DNA from: Paraspadella gotoi
Taxonomy: Eukaryota; Chaetognatha
Length of the DNA: 64,000 nt
Reading direction: 5' to 3'
Assembly: GCA_051294375.1 (NCBI GenBank)
Contig: CM119266.1
Coordinates: forward strand, 9,370,538 to 9,434,537
Every line of letters begins with the position of its first letter. Position 1 is the stretch's first letter. A program made the translations under genes and the position numbers. Shown in pieces: positions 46,274 through 57,588 of the stretch. The notes below the pieces were generated by a model. The model searched no databases. It was not told the origin of the DNA and saw only the letters and a program-made list of their open reading frames with translations.

Positions 46274-49200
46274 GCCCACGCTTCGACTCTCGCCTCGGTA
46301 GTCAGGTATTGGCAGGCCTCTCTCGTCAGATTAGCACAGGAGCGACGAATCTCTTTGTAGAGCGCGAGAAAAAATAGAAGGAATGCACGGACGTGTTGGC
46401 AAGTGGCGTCCCATGATCCCATAACGTGACGGCGCGCAAGTGTCCTCGAGCGCCGCCTGTTGCGGGGGGTGGTGGTGAAGGAGAAATAGGAGAAAGAGAA
46501 AAAAAAGGAAAAGAAAAGGAAGAAAAAGACGAAAGAATAGACGAGCACGCGCATGCGCCATGAGTTCGTTCCACGCAAACGCTATTGTGCGTTTTGAATT
46601 CGACCTGACAGTCGCGTCGATGAAAGAACGCGAAATTTCCACCAGGAAATAACCGAAGCGAAAAATGGATTCTTTTTCTCTTGAATATTTTATTAAGTCG
46701 CTTAATTGCTACTAGATTTTTTTCTTTTTAACGTAAATTGATTTTCACGCAATTTTTTTTTTTCATCCTTTTCACTTTTATCCAGTCAATTGGTAATCAC
46801 AGTGGAACTGAACGCATGACACAAGACTGTGAGAAGGTTATGTGATTATTTTGAAAGGTGGATGGAGTCCTTAAGCTTTTGCCCACGGAAGTCAGTATAA
46901 TAAAATAAATGATTGAATAATTTTATATTGATTGCACCAATTTCATAATTGATTATTTGTCTTCGAACACGCATATTAGGTTATCAACCTTTAATGGCAG
47001 CGATTCCTCTCGAAAACCTGACGATATTTTTAAAAATCTTCGGAAGAAGAGAAATTGAAAGAAAAAAAAGAATTTTTCTTCCGTCACTTTGCAACGGAAT
47101 GTAGGCCGACATGAAGTTGTCGGTCGCCAGATGCTCCTCCTCGAGGCGAGCGTCTTCCTCCTCGTCGTCGTCGTCGTCGTCGAAGGGGGAGGTGTTGCGT
47201 GGGCGGAGCCGAGGGGGAAAACGGGTTTCGCTTCCGCGGAAGACGGTGGCGCTGATTTAATGGAAGTCGACGTGCGCAAACGAGGGAGGCGGGGAAAGTG
47301 AGAGAGAGAGAGAAATAATAAATAAATAAATAAAAAAAAGAAGGCCTCCTTTGCAACGCTGCTGTCTCGAGCCTCTTAGTCGCTAAGAAAAAAAAGACTT
47401 CAAGATTGAAAAGAGCCTCTTTCGTAAAGAAAGTGACACATCGAAAAGATAAAGCGCGTCGTAGAACTTCCTATAAAAAAAGAAACAAAAACCAGAAGTA
47501 GACTTAAAAAAGAAAAGTGATTGATTTGCAGAGAGAGAGAGAGAGCGCGAGGAAATTGCGTCGACGCCATTCGCATCGTTTTACGTTTTTACCTAATCCA
47601 CACACCTCGCTCTCCCTCACACACCTCGATTTTTCTCTCAACCATTTTTTTCCGCGGAAATATTTTCGAGAAGGGATCATGAATAATGTCTTTTTTTTTA
47701 AAGAAAAAAAGTTTTTTTTGGGTTTTCCTTCTTTTCTCCATCACGCCCAACGCGTTTCTCACCGTTAGCAACGACGGAAGCGACGGCATCTGTCTCCATT
47801 TCCGCGTCGCTAGGAACCGAGAGGTGGAGAACTGGAGATCGAGGGCGTGCGCTTCGCTCGGCACGACAGCACGTCCATCTTGCGCGAGCCTGCCGAGCAA
47901 AGGAGAAGGAGAAAGAGGGGGCGGATGGGGTTAGAACAAGGGGTGTAAGCGGGGAGGGAGAAATCACTCGCCTCCCAGTGTTTATAACCGAAAATGAATA
48001 AAAATTAGACGACGGAAGAACAAAAAACCCTGGCCTTTTTCCACCACTTTCTTTTTTCCTAGAGTTTATGATGATGTACGCCCGCGAGAATGTTCGCGGA
48101 GAATTCACCAAGACAATCTGAAACCAAGCTCTCTATGTCTCTATCTGTCGACGAATCCATAAATATAAAAGAACGGCGCGCCGTGTTTTTGTTTGTTCCT
48201 GTCAACATCGCCGTTATTTATTCTCTTCTTCTTTATTTATCGTCAAAGTCAGGCCTCTCTCCCTTATTTTTCTCCCCTCAGACATATTTTCTGACATCTA
48301 CTACATTATAGCAGTTTTTTCTTTCCTCTCACTCTCTAGTCACTAGTCACTCTCGACGTAAAAAAGTCTAGGCAAGAGAGGCGGGTAGAGATTGGACGAC
48401 GCCGTCTTGACAAGCCAAGAATTGAACGAAAAAGAAAACAAGACGAAAACGAAGAATACAATAGAAAAAAAAAAGCAGTCAAGAAAAAAAGAGAGAGAGA
48501 AAGAGAGAGAGCGCGCTCCTTATTTATCGATCGAAGTGCCCTATGGAGACGCCTATCGCGACGTCAACTCTCCCGCCCTCGCCATGTCATGGGGCTTAAA
48601 ATCGCATCAAGACGGAAATAGAGAGAACCATCCATCCATCTTTGACCAGCGACGAAGGCGAGAGATCGATACTTTTTTTGTGCTTTCCGTCAACTTTCCC
48701 TCCCCATCCCTACCCTCCTTACTCCTACTGTCGTACTCCTCGTCTTCTTCCTCTTCCTCGGTCGTTTCCCGCTCCTCGGCGGGGTCTCTTGAGGACCCAA
48801 GTCCGTGTCGACGGCCGAGGGGTGGCTCGATCGAGCTGCAAGTCTCTTCCACTGACTCTCGATCATCGAGGAGACTGGCGGCGCATGCGCGGTTCGAGCT
48901 ACGGTCTCGACGGTCCGAGCCCGGCTTCGAAATGCTCCGCGCTTGAAAGCTAAAGAGAAAAGGGAAAAAATAGAGAGAAGGAAAGAAGCCTTTTAGTACA
49001 ACGAGGTCCAGCTTTAGTGAGATTAACTAACGGTCATACAGCACAAAAACGGTGTAGGAGAGAAGAAAAGCGAGGTTATAGTAGACATATAGATAAGGTG
49101 TGGTGAAACAAGCGTAGTGTTTTTCATCGAGTAGTTAAAAAGTCGGATTAAAAGCAGTTCAGCAGCATATTCGTCGTGTCCTGTACTAAAGGTGTAAAAA

Positions 49201-52200
49201 AGTTTGCGAAAATTAAAAGTGAAGGAGTGATGAAGTCCGACTTGTTTGAACCGCGCGAGCTGTCGTGACGGCAATCCCCGTGAGTTAAGAAAAGTTTAGG
49301 TAGTAGAGAAGCAGGAGTGTCCACGTCATCGTGCCGTTCTCTGGACACTGTGGAGTGAGGGTCAGTGGGGTTGACGAAGGTAAATTGTGAAGATGTGGAG
49401 AGTTGAGGTGCGGCCAAGCCCGTGTCCTCGTAGCGTCTGCTGCGTCCATCCGTCCGTCTCGCCTCCGTCTCACCCTGCCCCTCAGTATGAGTTTGTCTGT
49501 GCGAGCCATACGTCCGGGTTGTTTACGTCGTTCGCGAAATAGTACCAGAAGTGTGCTTCCCGTCGATATTCTGTCCGCCTCTCAATACCCCGTCAAGGGG
49601 TTTGAAGACAATTGGATCTGTGAGTACCAAGTGATATCCATTATTGTGTGTTTATTGACCGAGTCTAAAAGGGTTTTTAAAAGTGGTGTGCCCAAAAAAG
49701 CTGGACGCCTCGTGTAGATAAATACGCAAGAGCGCAAGTGAAGTGTAAAAACAAGGAGGAGAAAAAGAAAAAGGAGAAAAAGAAAAAGGAGAAAAAGAAA
49801 AAGGAGGAAAGAAAAAGTTAAGGAAAAAAGAAAAAGGGAGGAAAAGAAAAAGGAGAAGAAAAAAAAAGGAAGAAAAGGAGAAAAGAAAAAGGAAAAGTAA
49901 AAAGGAAGGAAAGAAAAAGGAGGAAAAGAAAAAGTGAGGAAAGAAAAAGAGGCAAGAAAGGAAATGAAAAAGGAGGAATAGAAAAAGGAGGAATAGAAAA
50001 AGGAGGAATAGAAAAAGGGGAAAAAGAAAAAAAAACCGGTCGCCTGGTTTTCTCCTTTTTCTCTTTTTATCTCCAAGGAAATCCCTGCCGATCCCCATCC
50101 TCACTAGGGTGGAGTGAATGTTCTGGGAAATCAAAATTTAGCAGATATATCTTGAAAACTATAATATTAGTGGATACTAATCTGTAGTTTTTTTTTTTAG
50201 AAATATAATAGCCCACATCCAGCTTATTTTATATATAATTCTACCCTTATTTAATTCTGAAAACAGATTTAGAATTTCTCGTGTAAAAGTTTATAAAAAG
50301 ATGTAATTATTTTTCAAAATTAAATCATAAATAGCGTTAAAATAATAAAAAATATATTTTTAAGATGGAAATTAAAAATTGGCATTTTAAATATTGTTTT
50401 CATATTTTTAACCAACTTAATAAAATATTTTTTAAAAAAAGGACTATACTTTCTTATATTAACTTTTTGTAAAGAATCAAATCCGATCTTAAAATGTAAA
50501 ATTTTGCATTACGAAATTTAAACCTATTATATCATTACAGAAGATCTAAAAACTTACTCGCTTATTACTATCATATAAATATAGCTTACTGTGCCTACTA
50601 ATAATAAATTTTTTTAAAAAATTTACCAAAATATTTTATTAATTTTAATTTTATATTCTTTAGAGAAAAAGTTTTTATTTGGGTTACAACACACGATTTT
50701 GTATTAACATAAGTAGGAAATGTTTCGACTTTAGTGCAAGCCTTCCTCAGCACTTTTTAAAATTATGAATTGTGTTAGTTAAAGATCATTCAAGAAAAGA
50801 GAAAGAGTGAGAGAGAGAGAAAGAGAAAGAAATGGTCAAGTTTAAAGTTTCCAAGAACAGATTTAAGATTAGGCCAGATTTTTGTGAAAAGAAGTGAAAT
50901 ATGCTCAAGAGAGAGAAAGAGACAATACATTTGAGAAATGTACAACAAAGATATAATGAAAAACTTGACTATAATCACTCTAATCCTCACCTGCAACCCC
51001 CGGACGAACCCGGGAGATAAAACTCCTCGTCAGTGACCGAGCGACATGCTACGCGGTTTTGAAGCGGGTCGTCGACCGGGACCGTCGCGTCAACGGCCGG
51101 CCGAGGAGTCTCGTCGTCGTAGGAATCATCGTCGTCGGAGACTTCGTCCTAAAAAGGAAAAAAAAAATGGAATAGAGAAAGTGAAAAAGTGAAATTGTAA
51201 ATAAAAAGACGATAATGGAGACAAAGAAAAAGAAAGACTCCTTTCATGACACCTCGTATTCATGACGAGTGGGAGGAAACCTAAACGAATTTCCTGAAAC
51301 GTAATTGCTTTTTTTTTTTTTGGTCGGTTGTTGTCGTCGTCGCTGTTTTTGTTATCCCACTGAGACGCAAAATGAAAAAAAAAAAAAATTCAATTTCCGC
51401 AGCAGGAAAACTCGCGTTCCCCCATATCTCCCTCCCACAGCCCCCACCTACCCAAGTTTCGCGCGATAAAAACTTAAAAATTGGGGTTCTCTCATTCTTA
51501 TATTACTATTATATTATATATATATTATCCTTATATTTCTTACTATTATATTATTATTATTATTATATTATCCTATTATTACCTTCGAGACGGAACTGGA
51601 ATCCCTCGTTGGGGTGGTTCATTCTTTCGCTATGTCTCCTGTCGGTTGTGCTGCCAGAGACGAGATTGGGCACGCTCCCGCGTAGGCCGGCGCCGTGTAT
51701 CTCGTGATGGATTCCGCGCGCCCGGGAAAGGTTGTCCATGGCGACGCCGGCGGTGAAGGCCGGCCGAGGCTCCGACCGAAGCGGCCACGGCGTCAGCGAG
51801 TTTGTGCGAGCTGTTGAGGGAACGACGACGTCGACCCAGTCCCAGTTGAAGTCGCAACGGTCCGCCCTCAGTTTCGTTCTCCAACTCGATGTCCAAAAAG
51901 TCGAAGTCGCGGAAAATCTTAAATTGCCTGAGAGAGAGAGAGCGCGAGCGAAATAAGATAAAACGCAAAATAGACGACAGAATAAACAGAGGGATAGAAA
52001 AGAAATTAAGAAGGAAAGCGTTAAAGGGAGAGAGAAAGCAGGGAGGGAAAGACTTTTCCGGTTCGAGTTAAATCAACGGAGAAACCCGAGAGATGGCGAA
52101 GAAGTCGAAATGTCAAATGATTCGGGAAATTTATTAGAGGAGAGGGAGAGAAGCCGACAATGGTTAAGGGGAATTGAATAAAAACGGACAAAGAAACATA

Positions 52201-52689
52201 AGTTTAGACAGACAGACAAAGTCGAAAAAAGTAGGTCAAAACCACTACACAGTCGACAACCCCCACTCCCCCTGAAGCGAAGCCCGTCTCCCAACCTTTC
52301 GTCCGAAGCTGCGTCGTCGAACTTGCCGTCTCCAGAGAGACCGTCGTTGGTGGAGAGTTCATCGTTGGATCCCGAGCAGAAGGAGGATCGACGGTCGAGG
52401 ATCTCCGACCCCTTGGGAGAAGATTCACCGACGCGTCTTCGGCAGCATCGGCCCTCGTGCCTGGAGAAGATGTGGTGGTTTGGTCACGGAGGGAAAGACG
52501 ATGAATAAAGGGATAAAGAGGGATGGCTAAATGTACGTCTAAGAGATAAAATGAGAAAGCTCTCTCCCCTTCTCCCGAAGGATGTCCTAGAATTACAAAC
52601 GCTGATTGCTGGTCTTCGCTCAAAGCAGATTTCCTCTTTTCTTTATCGTCTTTCTTTCCGCCTCGAGCGCTCGCTCTCTCGCTCTCTCT

Positions 52690-52735
<46 letters not shown>

Positions 52736-53841
52736 CACTTAATCCTTCCCGCGAGCAAGCGAGAGAAAATCCTCTTTTCCTTCACTCCCGGAAAATCGCG
52801 TTTACGACTCACGTTGATGACGCCCCTGGCGCCGGGCCGAGACGTGCGGCCGCCGCGCCGTGTTCTCTGTTCTGGGCCCGCAAATCCAGGGGAGACGAAG
52901 GTCGCCTCCAGCAGACTCATGAGCCGCTCCCTCGTCCGCGTCTGCGACAGTTGCGGCTTTTTCCATGCTGGATGTAATGTCGGTGCCGACGGTGGAGGGC
53001 GTGGCCATGGCGCCGCGCGACGACGTCGATGGACGGCCGACGGCGGCCGCCATCTCTCCGCTTCTGGAAAGTTGTCGGCTGAGGGAAGGCGGCGACGGCG
53101 GCGGCCTTTTGTTGAGCCGCTTCGCCCACGTCGGAGGGCAACTGCGAGGATTTTTATCGAGGCGAATCGATTAGAGGTGGGAGTTTTCTACATCGGATCT
53201 AGGACAAACTCGACTCTCAGTCTCGCACCTGTGAGAAAAATCGAAGGAAAAGTCCATCGTTTTTTTCCAGGGAGTTCCTTTTTGTAAATCTCGAAGTCCG
53301 GGAACGTGTGCGTGACGGACCCTCGCACGATCGAGATCTTGGCGTTGGACGATAGCGTCGAGAGTCGAGACACAACCAACTTTTGGATCTTAAAGACACT
53401 GGCGCCAATGAATGCCCTCACTGAACTTTGACACGATGCGCAAGACGTCCCCGTTAATCGACTGGGAGTTGGGAGTTGGGCGTTTTTAGACATCGCGTGA
53501 CAAACGCGGTAAGAACAAACGACTGACCTGCACTTGCACGACAGAGAAGATCCACATTTGCAGATGCAATAGATTGTCTGAAGATCGGCTGTTGAACAAA
53601 AGTCGGTCCTTGTCGAGAACTTCAGCGAGTAAGGTCATCATGGGCATGACCTCTGCAATTTTTATTATATTCAATGAATGAATGATAAAACCAAAGAACA
53701 AGTAAAGATTAAACGGTAAATGGAAGAGACAAATCTTGCCTGTTCTGCATAATTATCGTGCAAATATTTAACAACGCATTTGGCCCACTGAAGTACATCT
53801 TTTTCCGAAAGTTCCTTTCGAGTATAAATCCATAACCGCAG
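39220..53841 (-). CDS. Furry (FRY/FRYL) homologue, C-terminal part with a C-terminal extension
   Basis: Furry is a very large HEAT/armadillo-type scaffold that supports NDR/LATS-family kinases in cell polarity, dendrite tiling and spindle function. About twenty exons on the minus strand read in the order of the FRY/FRYL C terminus: QWAKCVVKYLH; INGDVLRIVSKFSEG then KLVVSR; KKELPGK then MDFSFDFS; WKKPQLSQTRTRERL; QFKIFRDFDFLDIELE; EEFYLPGSSG; acidic exons; DTWRRHVMAIMGDATCQHAV then FFSRLYKEI; AECPYAFVDAASLIACDLLE; CLYKLHFQLLLLFQSYAKL; LLRRLRSAWPEEEFGDDE; VVVITKSEHDL. Matches come from my memory of the human sequences, not a search. Most junction phases agree. At least five one-base indels break frames (near 53,392; 53,260; 52,975; 51,830; 39,925). 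The 5' two thirds are outside or unresolved. Confidence 0.85.
39505..39583. repeat. (GA)n microsatellite in the last intron of the furry model
   Basis: About 35 GA units next to the acceptor of the last exon. The minus-strand Leu-Ser run in the longer open frame here is intronic. Confidence 0.9.
41786..42109 (+). CDS. Doubtful plus-strand open frame nested in a furry intron
   Basis: An open frame of 107 codons whose last 60 read protein-like: LDEETYRSSSAAFKNTPPAR then YFMRGANRLSDKPELQKYMN. It lies between the furry exons at 42,467 and 41,498 and partly overlaps a family A repeat fragment. There is no recognised domain and no clear splice frame on its strand. It may be a nested gene, a retrocopy or chance. 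Confidence 0.25.
   Translation: MSQFLISHKKRSGSSFKQLRPLHLLHPGHSPLNNSLLILTSPFIIPLDEETYRSSSAAFKNTPPAREYFMRGANRLSDKPELQKYMNSITEFIKLSFRLTTLKTWGK
42467..44581 (-). CDS. Furry exons carrying the conserved C-terminal helices
   Basis: Five exons with perfect phase continuity: 44,417-44,581 (poly-Ala, DLDSSVSEMDD, CLYKLHFQLLLLFQ), 44,185-44,296 (YAKLVSHLSSALENP), 43,259-43,337 (VDNLDSGNEGSPGAVLFGEF), 42,911-43,114 (SVTLLRRLRSAWPEEEFGDD then VEVLLSAFCRQ) and 42,467-42,567 (VVVITKSEHDLTEVSRRLLD). The last block corresponds to the FRYL ending that has SFAVIGSNLDMSEANYKLME. Between 44,306-44,400 lies (GA)n in the first intron, directly next to the exon. CpG-rich codons and an 11-Ala run in the first exon are unlike the AT-rich flanks. 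Confidence 0.85.
45069..45093. other. 25-N join
   Basis: A fixed-size gap of 25 N, the same size as those at 22,832-22,856 and 28,221-28,245. It lies about 170 bases from the left edge of the 45,262-50,250 duplicated block. Confidence 0.99.
45860..48949 (-). CDS. Furry exons, middle group (copy 1)
   Basis: Exons 48,723-48,949, 47,763-47,889, about 47,091-47,275, about 46,275-46,460 and 45,860-46,064. They encode a phospho-site-like Ser/Arg start (RSISKPGSDRRDRSSN), an acidic run (EEREDDEEEEE in the copy at 62.6 kb), SRKMDVLSCRAKRTPSISSS, a Pro-rich then poly-Asp exon, the DTWRRHVM block and the ECPYAFVDAA block. Compared with 59,625-62,759, this copy has one-base differences that break the frame in the second, third and fourth exons and delete one base in the fifth, and it has lost the AG of the acceptor before the Pro-rich exon (GCACG versus GCAGCG). 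In the first exon it is copy 1 that keeps the frame. Errors in assembly are the likeliest cause. Confidence 0.75.
46203..46270. repeat. (CT)n abutting a furry exon
   Basis: On the minus strand the reading frame passes directly from the conserved VEAWAKE codons into (GA)n with no GT donor between. The second copy (59,973-60,029) shows the same arrangement with a different repeat number. Confidence 0.85.
49755..50030 (+). repeat. A-rich minisatellite with a 15-bp unit
   Basis: Units of ggaggaaaaagaaaa and ggagaaaaagaaaaa repeat about 18 times. The same array is at 63,515-63,810. Lys-rich and Phe/Leu-rich open frames across it are composition artefacts. Confidence 0.85.
50200..50990. repeat. 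Diverged foldback-family (family B) sequence
   Basis: AT-rich, with aacttaataaaatatttttt, ttatattaactttttgtaaa and caaatccgatcttaaaatg resembling the arms at 10,829-10,932 and 56,780-56,870, and atgtttcgactttagtgc matching the inverted-repeat area near 11,180. The copy-1 duplication ends within its left part. A short (GA) tract lies at 50,798-50,830. Confidence 0.5.
50991..53841 (-). CDS. Furry exons, upstream group
   Basis: Exons 53,740-53,841, 53,528-53,650, 53,229-53,461, 52,813-53,141, 52,296-52,460, 51,593-51,927 and 50,991-51,148. They cover the last part of the repeat domain (MMTLLAEVLDKDRLLFN, LHLQMWIFSVVQV), the conserved WKKPQ-x-SQ-x-RTRERL block, a Ser-rich linker (HEGRCC, RRSSFCSGSNDELSTNDGLS), the FRDFDFLD block followed by DFNW and GRRRRSLNSS, and an acidic exon (DEVSDDDDSYDDE). 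The first exon ends CAG|GCAAGA, a GC donor. Exon 53,229-53,461 has one extra T near 53,392 and a seven-A run near 53,260 that shifts frame; correcting both restores the family alignment. Exon 51,593-51,927 switches frame several times, and its joint to the next exon is unresolved. Confidence 0.8.
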
Positions 53842-53849
53842 CTGAAAAG

Positions 53850-55150
53850 TTTTAAAGTGTTTATCAAAACTGATTTTGCTAACCGGCCTTTTCGTTTTAC
53901 TAGGAGGTCTACGTCGTTCTTAGAAAATCGAGGAAGACTTTTTCAATTGAGATTTCGTTTAAAATCTGACTACCAAATAATGTCAACGCCCCTGGGAAAA
54001 TTCAGGTAAAAAATAGATGTAAAAACACTCGATTCCGATTCCTGTTGCATCTGAAGGGCTCGCATTTTTTTCTCTTGACAAATAACCATCTTTTGACATA
54101 AAACATCAGATTCAAATGACTGGTCCGCTCGGAAAAATTTTTTGACGCAATTTTTATATATAAAATAAAGGGATTTCTCAACTTGCATACAATGTCAACC
54201 GCATTTACATATGTTTGTGATTTTACAATAAACTTCAAATTCAGGAATCCGATAGCCATATGTCTGAAGGGCTCTCAAAAATTTTTCTTTACATTTTATT
54301 TGGTTATTTTGATATGATACGATCATGGAAAGTGAAGTTAGTCCATTTTGGTGAAATTTTATTAAAGTAAAAAGTAAAAGACGAGCTAACAATCAGAATT
54401 CTAAGAGTTTTCAACCGGGAGTCAGATTCGGGAAAAATCTTCTATGGAGAAAATCTTCCAAAGAAGGGTCAATTTTCCAAATATTTTTGGTTAATATTTT
54501 CTATATTTATGGTAGGATTTTTTTGATACTAATATTAACAATATGCCATCATTCTACCTTGGCCGGTATAAGAATATATTAAAAAAAACCTCTGGCTTTG
54601 TTCGTCAGAGCTTAGTCCTATTTTACCCAAGTTGGCTAAATTGGAGCTTCCATCCAGACAGATTTCGTAATGGCTATAGCGGCATTGATGCAAATATAGT
54701 GATGATTATCGTAATGATACATCATGGTAAGGTAGAAGGGCAATGACATTAAGGTGGAAAACACGAGACGTTCCGGTGCCGTTCTAATATAGAAAGAAAA
54801 CAAGTTTTAGCAAAAACAATGTCGGACTTGCCCTAGATAATTAAGCATTAATAAGCTATCTGATGATAAATTCACGGTTAATATTGACTGACTTTTCAAT
54901 TTTGATCTTAACGGGATCATTAACAAATCTTAATATAAACAAATGAAACAGACTTTTAATAAATCTTATTGAAAAAATCTTATAAATCAATTGGATTCTA
55001 TCAATCATTACCAGAAGCTGCAGCCAATTACCAACTTTCATAATATTGTAACTTGCATTAATTTTGATTTTTTTTTTTTTTTTTTCAAAAAAAAAACTTT
55101 TGGCATAATTGTTCAACTTGGCATTTAATTGTTCAACAGGCATAATTTGG
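53850..55150. other. Furry intron or flank, no exon recognised
   Basis: AT-rich sequence upstream of the furry exon at 53,841. Small open frames (for example 53,970-54,259 on the minus strand) have no splice sites in phase and no family resemblance. Missing furry exons could be short and hidden here. Confidence 0.45.
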
Positions 55151-55159
55151 TCAATCAAT

Positions 55160-57060
55160 CAGAAAAGAGATAGAGGGAAACATTTAAAAATTCAAATAAA
55201 TGTATCTTTTGTTTTCCTAACTTAAAACTCTTTTCCATTCCTACGATTCCATCAAAAATTGTATATTAAAGATTATCACCTACTTTCCTACCCACAACAA
55301 AATTTCATTCAATTTAACTATCCAATTTTTAATCAAATAATACATAATTATGAGTAACTATAAGTAAAAATACTTAAGTAAATATGACTTTTGTTTTTTT
55401 CCCATTTAAACTAATTTCACTCGCACGATTTCCATTGAACTTATATTCCAGCTCAATACACACTTTCCTACCCACACAAAATTCATAGCAATCCATCCAT
55501 CCAATCAAAACGAAGAAATTGGAGTTTAAATAAGGTAGGACAGACCTACAGACAACTACCAACGGACAAGGACAACATTTTTTTGGCATAATTATCATAA
55601 TTCGATTTCTGATATGATATAAATTATTTGACCGACAAGATTTTGGAGTGAGACCAACGGACCGACAAAAGTGAATGTATTACCAATATACAAGTAAGCA
55701 AGAACAAGGTAAAAACTAGAGTTCTGTCATTATAAATAACGTTAGAGCATCACCTGTGGCGATAACGAAATTTTTTAAAAAATTAGATTTATGTATAGTT
55801 AATAACATAGAGCATTTAAAGTTACCATATTACTATAAATCATGAAAACTTGAAATTCAAAATTCAGAAATTTTTTAAAAACGGATTCGGTATTAAGCTT
55901 GAAAAAAAAATATTATTACAAGAAATTGTTAATATCTACAAGAATTCCAATTTTTATGTTTTATTGTTAAAATTAGCAAAACTATTAGCAAAAACAAAAA
56001 AACTATTAACCCAAAAATTTATGTATGATGATGATGATGATTTAAAGGTTTTTCCTTATTTGACCCACTTATCATCGAAATATTGAAAAACGCATTATTA
56101 CTTGAGTAAACAACTTTTTATGGGCATCTGAAATCTGTTCATTTAAAAATAACATTTTTACAAAAAAAAAAAATTTCATTGCCTATGCATTTATAAATAT
56201 TTAAATACTTCAATTTTATACTGTGCTTCACTAGTTATAAAAGTGATAGTAAATATTGATTAAGTATATGTTGGGACAAATGACATTTGTTATGATAGAA
56301 CTTCTAAGATAAAAAAGGGATCAAATTTAACCCGCCTTAATATACAGTCGAGTCGGAATCAGCGATAAGCAGATCCGACTAAAAACTGAAAATGTCGCGA
56401 ACTGCCCCAGTAGGCGTAGTAAAAATTTCTTAAATTAACTTTAATTAAAATTTTAAAAGTAAGGAAATGAACAAATTATACTAATAAACATTTATGCTAA
56501 TAATAAACATTTATAATAAATTTTACAATTTACGCAGTAGGCCATATTTATACTAGTACTAATCAAATAAATATTAAAATTATTAAAACAGTTTTTTTTT
56601 AAAAATTTTTGCAGATTTGGAATATCGTCATAAAAAGTGATAAAAAGAAATATAACTCTTTTTGAAAAATTTCCTTCATAGAAGTGGGTCAAAAATTAAA
56701 AAAGCTATAATTTTAACTGAAAAATTAACCTTTTTATATAGTAAAATATAAGTTTTTTAATTTTTTAACCCACTTAATGAAAGAATTTATTAAAAATGAT
56801 TTATATTTTCTTTACACAACTTTTTTGACGAGGAATTCAAATCTGCAATCAAAATTAAGAAAAGCATATTGAAAATGTTACGATTTTTGTAAGGATAAGT
56901 ACTATTATAATAAATATAAAGCCCCTACTGAAGAAAATTAAAACATCATTGAAATAATTTTTTTTACATATTAATATCACTTGAGTATAATTGACATTTA
57001 GAAATTTCGTATGTAACTTTTATACGCCTTTACTGCCCAGTGCAAAGATAATTTAACAAT
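55160..57060. repeat. Family B composite repeat, copy 2
   Basis: Block order repeats that of 9,090-11,450: two units with cactttcctacccaca and aattcatagcaatccatcca, a gacaaggacaac tract, a tctgatatgatataa word, the degraded hairpin at 56,351-56,380, the word tttacgcagtaggccatattt at 56,528, then foldback arms at about 56,540-56,700 and 56,780-56,870. No open frame of note. Copy 2 is shorter and more diverged in its first part. Confidence 0.7.
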
Positions 57061-57480
57061 CAGAGGATTATCATAATAAAGTTTATAAATATTTTTTATT
57101 CATAATAAAATTAAAATAATGAAATGGTTTGAAAATTATTGTTAGTTTCTATGTATAGTTTCGCATTTTATTTGTTTTTGGCCATTAAATTTGACCTTTT
57201 ACCGACTGGGTTAGGCGGAGTTTTAGTTGATTTAAAAATAATTTAAGGCGTAGTTTAGGGGTGAGGTATGGTTTAAAGTTAGGGGTAGTTTAGGGTTTAG
57301 AGGGGTTAAGGTAGTTTATTCTAATAATAAAATTTACTTAAAGTTTTTTAACAAATTAAAGTAATAAAGTTTAATTTATACAGTAAGCAACAAATCGTAG
57401 GAAATATCGTACAACAACCTGTCATGATTTGTGCTGGCGCCGGCCGTTACCGGCCATAAACAACGAAACAATTACAATAC

Positions 57481-57588
57481 TGGTTTGTAAAGCCTTAGCA
57501 ATAAAATGTATAGTAGGCTCAAAAGTCGAAGGCGAGGTGCATCCCTTTAAAACCATCGCTTGCAATTCCCGGGAAGTGGTCATTTCAT
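57481..57588 (-). CDS. Candidate further-upstream furry exon
   Basis: After an excellent acceptor (tttttttttcag, minus strand) the frame reads EMTTSRELQAMVLKGCTSPS then TFEPTIHFIAKALQ to a donor A|GTATTG at 57,480. The LKGCTSP word and helical pattern resemble parts of furry's repeat domain, and strand and position fit. Its end phase does not fit the exon at 53,841, so at least one exon between them is unidentified. The longer open frame on the plus strand (57,429-57,656) looks like its shadow. Confidence 0.35.

Larger units (their letters stand above)
45262..50250. repeat. Segment duplicated at 58,987-64,000 (copy 1)
   Basis: Starts at the shared word ggttctcacgcttcttcgcg and runs collinearly with the second copy, offset about 13.73 kb, to beyond gtggatactaatctgtag at about 50,185. 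It holds furry exons, intronic (CT)n, a family A fragment, and an A-rich minisatellite. Differences are nearly all short indels. Confidence 0.9.

Noticed and set aside
52323-53287. Plus-strand frames of 61-157 codons over the furry exons
   Set aside because: High-GC antisense shadows; the minus strand matches furry family blocks with consistent splicing.
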